Source: Johnsonella ignava ATCC 51276
GTDB taxonomy: Bacteria; Bacillota; Clostridia; Lachnospirales; Lachnospiraceae
Length of the DNA stretch: 64,000 nucleotides
Direction of reading: 5' to 3'
Assembly: GCF_000235445.1 (NCBI RefSeq)
Contig: NZ_JH378830.1
Span: forward strand, 156,967-220,966
Positions within the stretch are counted from its first letter, which is position 1; each line of letters starts with the position of its first letter. The translations under genes and the position numbers were made by a program. A model generated the notes under the pieces. It was not told the DNA's origin and ran no database searches. It worked only from the letters and a program-made list of their open reading frames with translations. Positions 46,714 through 54,323 of this stretch are shown here, piece by piece.

Positions 46714-47234
46714 TGTATTTAATTAAGACAGTAAAAGGTGATATAACAAAGATCACAGATGTACAGGCGATAGTAAATGCTGCAAATAATTCACTTCTTG
46801 GTGGAGGTGGCGTTGATGGAGCAATTCATCGTGCGGCAGGACCGGAGCTTCTGGCAGAATGCAGGACACTTAATGGATGTGCAACAGGAGAAGCTAAGAT
46901 TACGAAAGCTTACAACTTGCCATGCAATTATGTGATTCATACCGTTGGACCGATATGGAACGGCGGAAGAAGCAGGGAAGAGGAGCTCCTTGCAGGCTGC
47001 TATTTTAATTCTATGAAACTGGCAATGGATAACGGAATCAGATCTGTTGCCTTTCCGTCTATTTCTACAGGAGTATATAGTTTTCCGGTAGAATTGGCAG
47101 CAAAGATTGCGGTACGTACGGTTAATAGATTTTTGAAAGATAATGCTGAAAAGTTCGATTTAGTAAAGTGGGTATTATTTGATAGTAATACTGAGTCTGT
47201 ATATGAAGCTGAAGTAGATAAGTTATATAAATAA
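46713..47234 (+). CDS. Macrodomain protein, O-acetyl-ADP-ribose deacetylase-like
   Basis: A 173-residue stand-alone macrodomain. The ATG at 46713 overlaps the previous stop and has AAGGA upstream; a start 18 bases earlier is unlikely. [20 protein letters not shown] carries the ADP-ribose-binding Asn and the catalytic Asp/Gly loop of the MacroD/YmdB type. VIHTVGPIW and [12 protein letters not shown] complete the binding site. It would hydrolyse O-acetyl-ADP-ribose or mono-ADP-ribose esters. Translational coupling to the ArsC-like gene suggests a shared stress role. Confidence 0.9.
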   Translation: MYLIKTVKGDITKITDVQAIVNAANNSLLGGGGVDGAIHRAAGPELLAECRTLNGCATGEAKITKAYNLPCNYVIHTVGPIWNGGRSREEELLAGCYFNSMKLAMDNGIRSVAFPSISTGVYSFPVELAAKIAVRTVNRFLKDNAEKFDLVKWVLFDSNTESVYEAEVDKLYK

Positions 47235-47403
47235 AAGTGTAATATAGAGTATATATGCTGAAAAAACGGATTATAATAATATTAAAATGTCTGGCAGGTT
47301 ATAAAAACTGTGAGAGGATGTGAAAAAAATGATTTAAGGTACGATACTATTGATGTTGAACAGTCTGAAGTGGCAAGGGTGAGCATATTCGCTCAGATGA
47401 ACT

Positions 47404-47430
47404 TTCAAGGTGCCAAAATGGCACCTTGAA
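47404..47430. repeat. Perfect 11-bp hairpin in decayed region
   Basis: TTCAAGGTGCC (47404-47414) and GGCACCTTGAA (47420-47430) with loop AAAAT. A shorter TGAGC/GCTCA hairpin lies about 15 bases upstream. Both lie next to the ORF6N remnant. Confidence 0.6.
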
Positions 47431-47626
47431 TAAAGGAACAGGTAGAAGAAGTAATATAAAGTATAATCCATACGCTTTTACAGAACAAGCTATTTATATG
47501 CTGATGACTGTATTAAGGGGAGAACTTGCAGTGAAACAAAGCAGAGCCTTAATCAGAACATTCAAGCGTATGAAAGACTTTTCTTATATGTTTTCTTACT
47601 TGCGTATTCCTGACAAGTTGCATTAG
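47426..47626 (+). pseudogene. Remnant of an ORF6N/Bro-N-type phage antirepressor gene
   Basis: The frame at 47441-47590 reads RRSNIKYNPYAFTEQAIYML, then MTVLRGELAVKQSRALIRTF and KRMKDF, which is the characteristic end of ORF6N domains (PYAFTEQGIYMLMTVL...). The N-terminal two-thirds of the domain are missing, and the protein ends within about 15 residues after it. No complete start with a ribosome site is seen. These domains occur on phages and mobile elements, so this is probably a trace of an old insertion. Confidence 0.7.
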
Positions 47627-47666
47627 TTCCTTCTACCTTTTTTAAACAATACTCAACTACAATTTT

Positions 47667-48281
47667 CTAAAACTGTTCCTCCATATCATCTGCAATATCA
47701 AAAAGATTCTCCCCCGGATAAACAATGTGTTTTATCCATTCTTTTTTTATCTGCCAGAGATTTGCCTGTACGCTGAACTTATTCCAAATATCAATATCAA
47801 AAATTCTTTCCCAGCTGTTTTTTATTTTTCTCTCTATTTCAGGGTAAAGTCCTTTATATTTTCCGCTTATAAAATTAAATTCATCTTTGACTCCTAATTT
47901 TTTAATATAAGCAAGATAATTTTCTCTGTCTTTATCATCTTTCGGAATATAGAGATCATTAAGGACGTAATCCCACTTTCCGCCGTCAAAAAAGATAACT
48001 TCATTTTTAGGTACACTAAGACAGTATACTACAGATTTATCTACAGCCTTAAGACAGTTGTATTTGCTTATAGAGCACCAGATAGGATATTCTATCCCTG
48101 TGGGACGATTAACCCTTTTCTCTGCCATCTGTACAAAATAGTCGTATCTTTCCAGGAAAAAATCCGAAATATCACCTAAATGCAGTTGTATATATATTTT
48201 TTTATTTGTTACAAGGTTTTTAGAGTTTAATTCCTGTAAAGAATTTTCATGTTGTCTTGAATACAGGTTAACGGTTTCCAT
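47667..48281 (-). CDS. DUF3841 family protein
   Basis: A 204-residue soluble protein resembling DUF3841: a YDYFVQMAEKRVNRPTGIEYPIW segment (about 46-68) followed by conserved acidic and aromatic residues (FFDGGKWDYVLNDLYIP) and WERIFDI near the C-terminus. Family function is unknown. GAGGAG lies 5 bases before the ATG. It is monocistronic, opposite in direction to its neighbours, and lies in the mosaic accessory region. Confidence 0.65.
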   Translation of the reverse strand: METVNLYSRQHENSLQELNSKNLVTNKKIYIQLHLGDISDFFLERYDYFVQMAEKRVNRPTGIEYPIWCSISKYNCLKAVDKSVVYCLSVPKNEVIFFDGGKWDYVLNDLYIPKDDKDRENYLAYIKKLGVKDEFNFISGKYKGLYPEIERKIKNSWERIFDIDIWNKFSVQANLWQIKKEWIKHIVYPGENLFDIADDMEEQF

Positions 48282-48487
48282 ATTTGCTCCTCTGTTATAA
48301 GATGATTTTTCAATAATTATGACTGTTTCTGTTATCTGCTATTATATTATTAAAATCTAAAATAAAATGCAAGTATAAAAATAGAACCCGTTAAAAACGA
48401 TTTTTTATTGTTATAAAACGGATGTCTGAGCTTTTAATTACAGGATTCCTATTTTGAGATAATCTGTCTGTGAATTTAATAGTTATT

Positions 48488-49237
48488 TTATATTTTTTCG
48501 CCGTTCATTTTACGATTAAAAGCGATAATAGCGAGAGTGAAAATAACTATTGTATATACTGTTACGACAATCAAATGAGGAAGAATATAACTGAAATTAC
48601 CGCTTAAACTTATCCTTATTGCTTCAGCACTATTATAGAACGGTAAAATATGTGTTATTGCTTTGAAAGCACCGCCTATCAAGTCAATTGGAATAAAAAC
48701 TCCGGATAGCCAACCTGCAATATTGGTCAGTAATGCCCCGCAAACTCCGCCGACCGCTTTATCATTCAAAAGGCTTCCAAAAAACAAACCGGTACCAACA
48801 AAAAACAGGGAAGTTAATGCTGTCATAATAATTGCAAAAATGATATTGATATTTATATCAAGTCCAAAGGCTCCTCCTGCCAATAAGGTTATTGCAGCCT
48901 GTATGATTGTCATAACCACCATAGGTAAAGTATAACCTAAAATAAAATCCGCCGCAGTCATAGGAGATGTAAACAAACGCATTAAGAAAGAAGATGTGCG
49001 GTCTTTTGATAACAACATACCTGCAAATAATGCCATAAATACGCTACCGAACATTGCCAGACCAGGTGCGAGATTTTTTATTTGAAACATAGTGTTTTTC
49101 GCTTCGGGTGGAATAGAAGAATTTATAATAGACAACAAGACTAAAAGTACAAGAGGAAAGCCGATACTAAAAAAGAGATTTATAGGATCACGCAAAATCT
49201 CTTTTATATTACGTTTTGCAAATAGAAACATTCTCAT
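48488..49237 (-). CDS. ABC-2 type transporter permease
   Basis: A 249-residue membrane protein with six predicted helices, of the ABC-2/DrrB-like type. It starts MRMFLFAKRNIKEILRDPINLF. The typical extracellular loop is followed by LAPGLAMFGSVFMALFAGML, LLSKDRTSSFLMRLFTSPM and NDKAVGGVCGALLTNIAGWL. It pairs with the ATPase whose gene overlaps its start by 4 bases. It is probably an exporter of a peptide, lipid or drug; the substrate is unknown. Confidence 0.9.
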   Translation of the reverse strand: MRMFLFAKRNIKEILRDPINLFFSIGFPLVLLVLLSIINSSIPPEAKNTMFQIKNLAPGLAMFGSVFMALFAGMLLSKDRTSSFLMRLFTSPMTAADFILGYTLPMVVMTIIQAAITLLAGGAFGLDININIIFAIIMTALTSLFFVGTGLFFGSLLNDKAVGGVCGALLTNIAGWLSGVFIPIDLIGGAFKAITHILPFYNSAEAIRISLSGNFSYILPHLIVVTVYTIVIFTLAIIAFNRKMNGEKI

Positions 49238-49959
49238 AGTACACCTCCTGAAAGCACAATAAAGGCATCTTCCAATTTAGCAGTATTAGTTTGCATAGTT
49301 AATTCTGTTACGGTCCCCACAGTTGTTAATTGCCCATTTGCCATTATTCCCACACGGTCAGATAAATTTTCGACCTCATCCATATAATGGGTTGTAAGAA
49401 TTATCGTAACTTTTCCCTTTAATGATTTTATTGAAGCCCATAGTTCACGACGAGCCAAAACATCAAGTCCTAGAGTCGGTTCGTCTAAAAATAAAATTTG
49501 AGGTTCTGAAATCAGAGCCATAGCGATAGAAAGACGGCGCTGCATTCCACCCGATAAATTTTTTGCTTTTTTATTCAGTTCATTTTTTAAACCGAATTTT
49601 TGTGCTATTTCATGGGCGTTTTTATTTGCCGTTTTACTATTTTGTCCGTATATTCCTGCAATAAGTTCTAAATTTTCTAAAACAGATAAATTTGCTGCCA
49701 CTGCCGTTTCCTGTGGTGAAATATTGGTTTTTTCATTTATTGAATGAGGATTTGAGATAATACTCTCACCGAGAAGAAAAGCATCACCGCTTGTGGGTTT
49801 TATCAAGCATGATAACATTTTAATCGTTGTCGTTTTCCCCGCACCATTTACGCCAAGCAGGGCAAATAACTCACCTTGCTCAATTGTCAAATTAAGATTA
49901 TTTACGGCAACTATGTTTCCGTATTTTTTTGTAAGCTCTTTAATGATGACAGCATTCAT
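49234..49959 (-). CDS. ABC transporter ATPase (DrrA/CcmA-like)
   Basis: A 241-residue ATPase. Walker A GVNGAGKTTTIKML (about 35-48), Q-loop ISPQETA, signature LSGGMQRRLSIAMAL (about 133) and Walker B ILFLDEPTLGLD are intact, with switch His in TTHYMDE. It drives the ABC-2 permease encoded directly downstream. ATGA overlaps join both the upstream AbrB-like gene and the downstream permease gene, indicating a three-gene translationally coupled operon. Confidence 0.93.
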   Translation of the reverse strand: MNAVIIKELTKKYGNIVAVNNLNLTIEQGELFALLGVNGAGKTTTIKMLSCLIKPTSGDAFLLGESIISNPHSINEKTNISPQETAVAANLSVLENLELIAGIYGQNSKTANKNAHEIAQKFGLKNELNKKAKNLSGGMQRRLSIAMALISEPQILFLDEPTLGLDVLARRELWASIKSLKGKVTIILTTHYMDEVENLSDRVGIMANGQLTTVGTVTELTMQTNTAKLEDAFIVLSGGVL

Positions 49960-50180
49960 TCTTTATCCCCCTTTGGTGCATTTTGATTGAAAATAGTATC
50001 CATCAAATGTGCGAACATATTTTTAGGTGGAATGGCGATACCTTTATTTATATCTGCAAGAACTATTAAAGTATCACCGGGTTTAATGCCGAAAACATCA
50101 CGGGCTTCTTTAGGTATAACAAACTGCCCCTTTTCTCCTACCTTAACAGTCCAGGCGTATTTTCCCTCTGGGTGTTTCAT
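49956..50180 (-). CDS. AbrB/SpoVT-type DNA-binding regulator
   Basis: A 74-residue swapped-hairpin DNA-binding protein. The ATG at 50180 follows AGGAGG by 6 bases; a longer in-frame version adds an untypical hydrophobic N-terminus. WTVKVGEKGQFVIPKEARDV (10-29) and FGIKPGDTLIVLADINKGIA are the AbrB motif. A C-terminal segment of about 20 residues is specific to this protein. It heads the ABC-2 operon and probably autoregulates it. GTATGATT direct repeats at 50201-50217 overlap the likely transcription start and are a candidate operator. Confidence 0.88.
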   Translation of the reverse strand: MKHPEGKYAWTVKVGEKGQFVIPKEARDVFGIKPGDTLIVLADINKGIAIPPKNMFAHLMDTIFNQNAPKGDKE

Positions 50181-50217
50181 TTTTTTACCTCCTGATTTAA
50201 GTATGATTTGTATGATT

Positions 50218-50246
50218 AGTATAATAAAAACTACTTTTGCTGTCAA
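50218..50246 (-). promoter_or_regulatory. Consensus promoter of the AbrB-ABC operon
   Basis: On the minus strand TTGACA (complement of 50241-50246), 17-bp spacer, TATACT (complement of 50218-50223). Near-perfect consensus. The GTATGATT direct repeat at 50201-50208 and 50210-50217 lies immediately downstream. Confidence 0.75.
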
Positions 50247-50465
50247 GAAGTTTCGTCAGTATTAAAAGAAGTATATCTATAAAAATATAGATACTTTTCT
50301 AATTTTATTGCAATTTTGGAAGATTATGAAAAAGAGAAATATTTATAGCTATTATAAAGATAAGTGGTAAGGTGTTTTTAGAGCCTTAAACTAAGCATAC
50401 CTGTGCCTAAAATCAGTCTTAAAACTATTTTATAAAGACTGGCTGATGAAAAATACTGATAAATT

Positions 50466-50474
50466 TGGTATAAT
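50466..50474 (+). promoter_or_regulatory. Extended -10 promoter of the esterase gene
   Basis: TGGTATAAT at 50466-50474, about 30 bases upstream of the TTG start, so the leader is only about 25 bases and ends in AAGGAGG. Confidence 0.45.
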
Positions 50475-50505
50475 AAATATTATTATGAGTAAGGAGGCAT
50501 GACCT

Positions 50506-52128
50506 TTGAATAAGAAAGAGCTGTCGATTGCAAGTGATAGTGAGTATAAAAATCTGTTGTCAGAGTTAAAGGATAAAGTAAGTCAATTTAAAGCTGCAAT
50601 GAAGGTGAATTATAAGCTGTTGGATTTGTATTGTGCTTTGGGAGAATTTATATGCAAAAGTGAAAATATAAACGGGGTCGATATACAAAGTTTTCTTGGA
50701 ATTCCTTATGGTAAATCCGAGCGTTTCGGGATGCCTGAAATGATTGAAATCTATCAGAGAATTCCTGTTAATTTCGGTACAGGTATGCGATTTCCTCAAA
50801 ATGATGTACCTCCGATTTTAAATCTATTTCTTAAAAATCCCATGATGCGTAAAGAAATTCTGACAAATAAAGATAAAACTGATGAAAATGCTTTTATTTT
50901 AAATGTTTGGACAAGTGGAACGGAAAATAAAAAGCCCGTTTTAGTTTTTATTCATGGAGGAGGGTTTACATATGGCTCAGGCACAACTCCGCTTTACAAC
51001 GGAAAATACCTTGCTGCAAAAGGCGTGGTTGTAGTAACAATTAATTATAGGCTGTGTGAACCAGGTTTTATTCCGGTTATGGTTGGAGGAAAGCTTTCTG
51101 TAAACCGGGGTTTTTTTGATCAGCAATGTGCATTAAAATGGATACGTAAAAATATTGGTTTTTTCGGAGGTGATGCGGAAAATATTACATTAATGGGACA
51201 ATCTGCCGGGGGGCTTTCTGCCTCTATGCATATGATGAGTGAGGAAAGTTCTAAGTATTTTGATAAATTAATAGTATGCTCTGCAGGAGTGAATGAATGT
51301 ATGACATTGGAATATGCAGAAAATATTGCAGATTCGTTTTTAAAGCAAAACCGCATGTCAGAACCGAAAGAACTGCTTATGCTTTCATGGAAAAAACTTA
51401 TCCGTTTAAAAATGCCTCTTGAGCTGTTGTCAACTCCGGTTATAGATGGAATTTTTATTAAAGATGATGCAAGACATATAATGGAAAAAGGCGGATTTTC
51501 ATCAAAACCGGTTATGCTTGGAACTACAGGAGATGAGCTTAAAATGATTGACAATAAATCATGGTATAAAGGATTGGGGATAATAACTGAAGAAGAAAAT
51601 TTCAAGGGAAAATGCTTAAGAGAGTATGGATCTGAGGGAGTACGTCTTGCAAAAGAGCTGCGTAAACAGTATAAGAGTCTGACAGAAATTCAATTTAAAA
51701 TGATGGAGCTTCCTTTTCACGTTACGGCTCTGAGGGAATTAAAGCTGTACTCTGCAAAAGCTCCGTGCTACGGTTATCGTATGAATTTTATTCCGAATGC
51801 ATGGAATGGATTGCGAGGTTCATATCATTGTGCTGAACTTCCGTTTATTTTTGGAACTATTCAGGATATGGATTATAAAGTTACATCGGAAAATTTACAG
51901 CAGATGGAAATCATGCAAAATGATTGGATAGCATTTATGAAAAATGGCATTATTCCGGGACATGATTTTTTTGGAAATAACGGAAAAATAATGCTCTATG
52001 AAAATACCGGTGCGAATTTAATTGATTTTCCTCAACGTGAAATAATAGAAAGTCTGCAGGGGACCGGTATATTTTCCAAAATACAAAAGTCTTTTATGCG
52101 TGGGAGAGATAATAATTTTGTTGCTTAA
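50506..52128 (+). CDS. Type B carboxylesterase
   Basis: A 540-residue alpha/beta-hydrolase of the carboxylesterase/para-nitrobenzyl esterase family. TTG (50506) is the start, with AAGGAGG about 9 bases upstream. The oxyanion-hole FIHGGGFTYGSG (about 148-159), the nucleophile elbow GQSAGG with Ser233, and a late histidine region (GSYHCAELPFIFG) are visible. There is no signal peptide, so it is probably cytosolic. Substrate is unknown. The N-terminal 60 residues are unlike typical family members. Confidence 0.85.
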   Translation: MNKKELSIASDSEYKNLLSELKDKVSQFKAAMKVNYKLLDLYCALGEFICKSENINGVDIQSFLGIPYGKSERFGMPEMIEIYQRIPVNFGTGMRFPQNDVPPILNLFLKNPMMRKEILTNKDKTDENAFILNVWTSGTENKKPVLVFIHGGGFTYGSGTTPLYNGKYLAAKGVVVVTINYRLCEPGFIPVMVGGKLSVNRGFFDQQCALKWIRKNIGFFGGDAENITLMGQSAGGLSASMHMMSEESSKYFDKLIVCSAGVNECMTLEYAENIADSFLKQNRMSEPKELLMLSWKKLIRLKMPLELLSTPVIDGIFIKDDARHIMEKGGFSSKPVMLGTTGDELKMIDNKSWYKGLGIITEEENFKGKCLREYGSEGVRLAKELRKQYKSLTEIQFKMMELPFHVTALRELKLYSAKAPCYGYRMNFIPNAWNGLRGSYHCAELPFIFGTIQDMDYKVTSENLQQMEIMQNDWIAFMKNGIIPGHDFFGNNGKIMLYENTGANLIDFPQREIIESLQGTGIFSKIQKSFMRGRDNNFVA

Positions 52129-52218
52129 TTTTGCATTGTATGTATTGCTTATTTAGGTGATTATTACTTGTTATTTTTATTCCGGCAATTGTCTGTTGAT
52201 TTAAGATGGTAAATTTTC

Positions 52219-52247
52219 TTGTAAATAATGTTTTATCGGTATATAAT
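52219..52247 (+). promoter_or_regulatory. SigA-type promoter of the M15 peptidase gene
   Basis: TTGTAA (52219-52224), 17-bp spacer, TATAAT (52242-52247), about 48 bases upstream of the TTG start. Confidence 0.6.
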
Positions 52248-52294
52248 ATGTGCTGTAGAGCAGATGTCATTATTAAAAAACGAGGTAGTTTATA

Positions 52295-53725
52295 TTGAAG
52301 GTTTATTTTGACAATGGTTCCAAAACTCCGGGAAGGAGCAGAGCCAAAGCAGATGAAAGAAGAACAATAATTATACTGAGTGTGGCATGTGCCATACTAT
52401 TTATCACTTGTCTTGTATTGTTTGCAAGGGTTGGGAGTCTTTCGAGAGAAAATAGTGATTTAAAGAAAAGGCTGTCAGATGTAGCCACCGACGATGTAGC
52501 CACCGACAGTGTAGCTTCAAAGAGCGATGCAAAAAAAATGAGGGAGGAAAATTCAAACGCTGAAGAAGGCACAAAACAGTCGGATGAAAGCGATAATTCT
52601 GAACAAAGTACAGAAGACTCTAAGCCGGAAGACCAGACAACAAAAAGCCGGCAGGTTTTAAATCCTTCGGAAGCGGGATCACAGGCAGCTTCAAAAAAAA
52701 GCTCGGGTTCCGACTTGAAAGGGCTGGCAGGCATAGGAGCCGGGATCTCAAAGAGTACAAATGGAAGCACAAAGTCCGCCGCCGGTCAGGACTTGGGCAA
52801 ACTTCCAAATATAGCGAGTAAATCAGGTGATATAAGACAGGGAGGACAAAAACAGGATTCTGCCGGACTTTCGGGTACAGCCTTAGGCGGTTTATCAAAA
52901 AGCGGCACGTCTTCTGCAAAAACAGAAACAAAAAAAACGGATACATCTAATAAAACATCAGAGGCAGCTGTTAAAACTGAAGCCGCTCCGTCCCAAAATA
53001 CGGGGCAAAATAATGATGATTATGACCCTCCGTTTTATGTGGATCCGAATAAACAGCTTGAAAATCTTACAAGTATAGCTGCCGGTACAGTTCTTACAGA
53101 TACCAATGTAGATTATAACAATCCGGGAAAATATTTTATGTCAATGGATATAGAACATGGCGGATATGTATATAAGAGAATTGCAGGCAAGTCTTTTCAG
53201 GAAAATACTGAGATACCTCTTTCATCACTTAAATACATAAAGGTAATACATTACAATTTTGAAGGTAAAGTTCAGGTGGGTGAAATGATTGTAAATAAAG
53301 ATATAGTCGAAGATGTGCTTAATATTTTTAAGGAACTTTTTGATGCAAAATATCAGATAAATTCCATGCACCTTGTTGATGATTACTGGACAGGAAATCC
53401 TATGTCTTCTGACTGGCAGTCAATTGATGTAAATAATACTTCGGCTTTCTGCTACCGTAGGAAAGTTGGCAGTAAAAATCTTTCACTACATGCATATGGA
53501 CGTGCAATTGACTTAAATCCGCAGCAAAATCCTTATGTTTCATATTCAAGCGGAAGTCCCAGATGGTCTCATTCAAATGCAGATGCCTATGTTGAAAGAA
53601 GTTCAGGGCAGCCACATATGATAAACCATGATGATAAGGCATATCAGATATTTACAAAGTATGGTTTCAAGTGGGGAGGAGATTTTAATGAACCTAAGGA
53701 TTATCAGCATTTTGAAAAAGAGTAA
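52295..53725 (+). CDS. Membrane-anchored M15 (VanY/CwlK-like) peptidoglycan peptidase
   Basis: A 476-residue protein starting at TTG (52295) behind GAGGT. One N-terminal transmembrane helix (about 25-47) anchors it outside. An about 190-residue Ser/Lys/Asp/Gly-rich linker follows, with tandem ATDDVATDSVAS near 66-77. The C-terminal domain (about 310-476) is an M15 peptidase: SLHAYGRAIDLNP gives zinc ligands His and Asp, and KWGGDFNEPKDYQHFEKE gives the last zinc His. Such enzymes cut peptidoglycan stem peptides (D,D-carboxypeptidase or L-Ala-D-Glu endopeptidase). The exact bond cannot be told. Confidence 0.87.
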   Translation: MKVYFDNGSKTPGRSRAKADERRTIIILSVACAILFITCLVLFARVGSLSRENSDLKKRLSDVATDDVATDSVASKSDAKKMREENSNAEEGTKQSDESDNSEQSTEDSKPEDQTTKSRQVLNPSEAGSQAASKKSSGSDLKGLAGIGAGISKSTNGSTKSAAGQDLGKLPNIASKSGDIRQGGQKQDSAGLSGTALGGLSKSGTSSAKTETKKTDTSNKTSEAAVKTEAAPSQNTGQNNDDYDPPFYVDPNKQLENLTSIAAGTVLTDTNVDYNNPGKYFMSMDIEHGGYVYKRIAGKSFQENTEIPLSSLKYIKVIHYNFEGKVQVGEMIVNKDIVEDVLNIFKELFDAKYQINSMHLVDDYWTGNPMSSDWQSIDVNNTSAFCYRRKVGSKNLSLHAYGRAIDLNPQQNPYVSYSSGSPRWSHSNADAYVERSSGQPHMINHDDKAYQIFTKYGFKWGGDFNEPKDYQHFEKE

Positions 53726-53752
53726 TAATCCTATATGTAAGACTTATATATA

Positions 53753-53781
53753 TTGACATAGCATTGTCTATATGTTATATT
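53753..53781 (+). promoter_or_regulatory. SigA promoter of rpsO
   Basis: TTGACA (53753-53758), 17-bp spacer, TATATT (53776-53781). The leader to rpsO is about 170 bases. The promoter resembles that of guaB (see findings). Confidence 0.7.
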
Positions 53782-53868
53782 TCTATGCGTAATAGACGCC
53801 TGTGCTAAGTATGAGGATTCTCCGTCCGTTACTTTGTTCATGGTGAGTATTTAATATAATGATACACT

Positions 53869-53929
53869 TGTCAAAAGTATAAAAATTCGATGCAAGCTTG
53901 TTTGCAAAAGAATTTATTATCTTTTGACA
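53869..53929 (+). promoter_or_regulatory. Structured rpsO leader (candidate S15 autoregulatory RNA)
   Basis: Nested pairing: TGTCAAAAG (53869-53877) with CTTTTGACA (53921-53929), AAATTC (53883-53888) with GAATTT (53910-53915), and TGCAA (53891-53895) with TTGCA (53902-53906). It ends about 20 bases before the AAGGAG of rpsO. S15 controls its own synthesis through leader RNA in several bacteria, but this fold is not a recognised class. Confidence 0.5.
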
Positions 53930-53958
53930 CCCACATCATATAATAATAAGGAGTAAAA

Positions 53959-54225
53959 ATGATTACAAAAGAAAAGAAAACAGAAATTATAAGCAAGTAT
54001 GCGAGAAAAGAGGGAGATACAGGTTCTCCTGAGGTTCAGATTGCAATACTTACTGCAAGGATTCAAGAACTTACCGAGCATCTTAAGGAAAATAAAAAGG
54101 ACCATCACTCAAGGAGAGGTCTTCTTAAAATGGTAGGTAAGAGAAGAGGACTTCTCCAGTATCTTAAGAACAAAGACATTGAAGGATATCGTACATTAAT
54201 TGAAAAACTTGAAATCAGAAAATAG
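53959..54225 (+). CDS. rpsO: 30S ribosomal protein S15
   Basis: An 88-residue S15 that binds 16S rRNA helices 20-22 in the platform of the small subunit. [35 protein letters not shown] and [11 protein letters not shown] are the conserved core. Length is typical. AAGGAG lies 6 bases before the ATG. It is monocistronic with its own promoter, structured leader and terminator. Confidence 0.98.
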   Translation: MITKEKKTEIISKYARKEGDTGSPEVQIAILTARIQELTEHLKENKKDHHSRRGLLKMVGKRRGLLQYLKNKDIEGYRTLIEKLEIRK

Positions 54226-54238
54226 ATTGTAAATTAAG

Positions 54239-54266
54239 GCGGCTCGTAATTTTATGAGCCGTTTTT
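54239..54266 (+). terminator. Terminator after rpsO
   Basis: CGGCTC (54240-54245) pairs with GAGCCG (54256-54261), with additional TAA/TTA pairing in the loop, followed by TTTTT. Confidence 0.85.
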
Positions 54267-54323
54267 GCTGTAATTTAAGACCGTATTAATATAAATGAAT
54301 TTTAAATCCAGGAAGTGATAAAG

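Noticed and set aside
47341..47430. Reading frame ending QMNFQGAKMAP before the ORF6N remnant
   Set aside because: It ends in the hairpin, has no start site and does not match the upstream part of ORF6N domains, so it cannot be supported as a gene.
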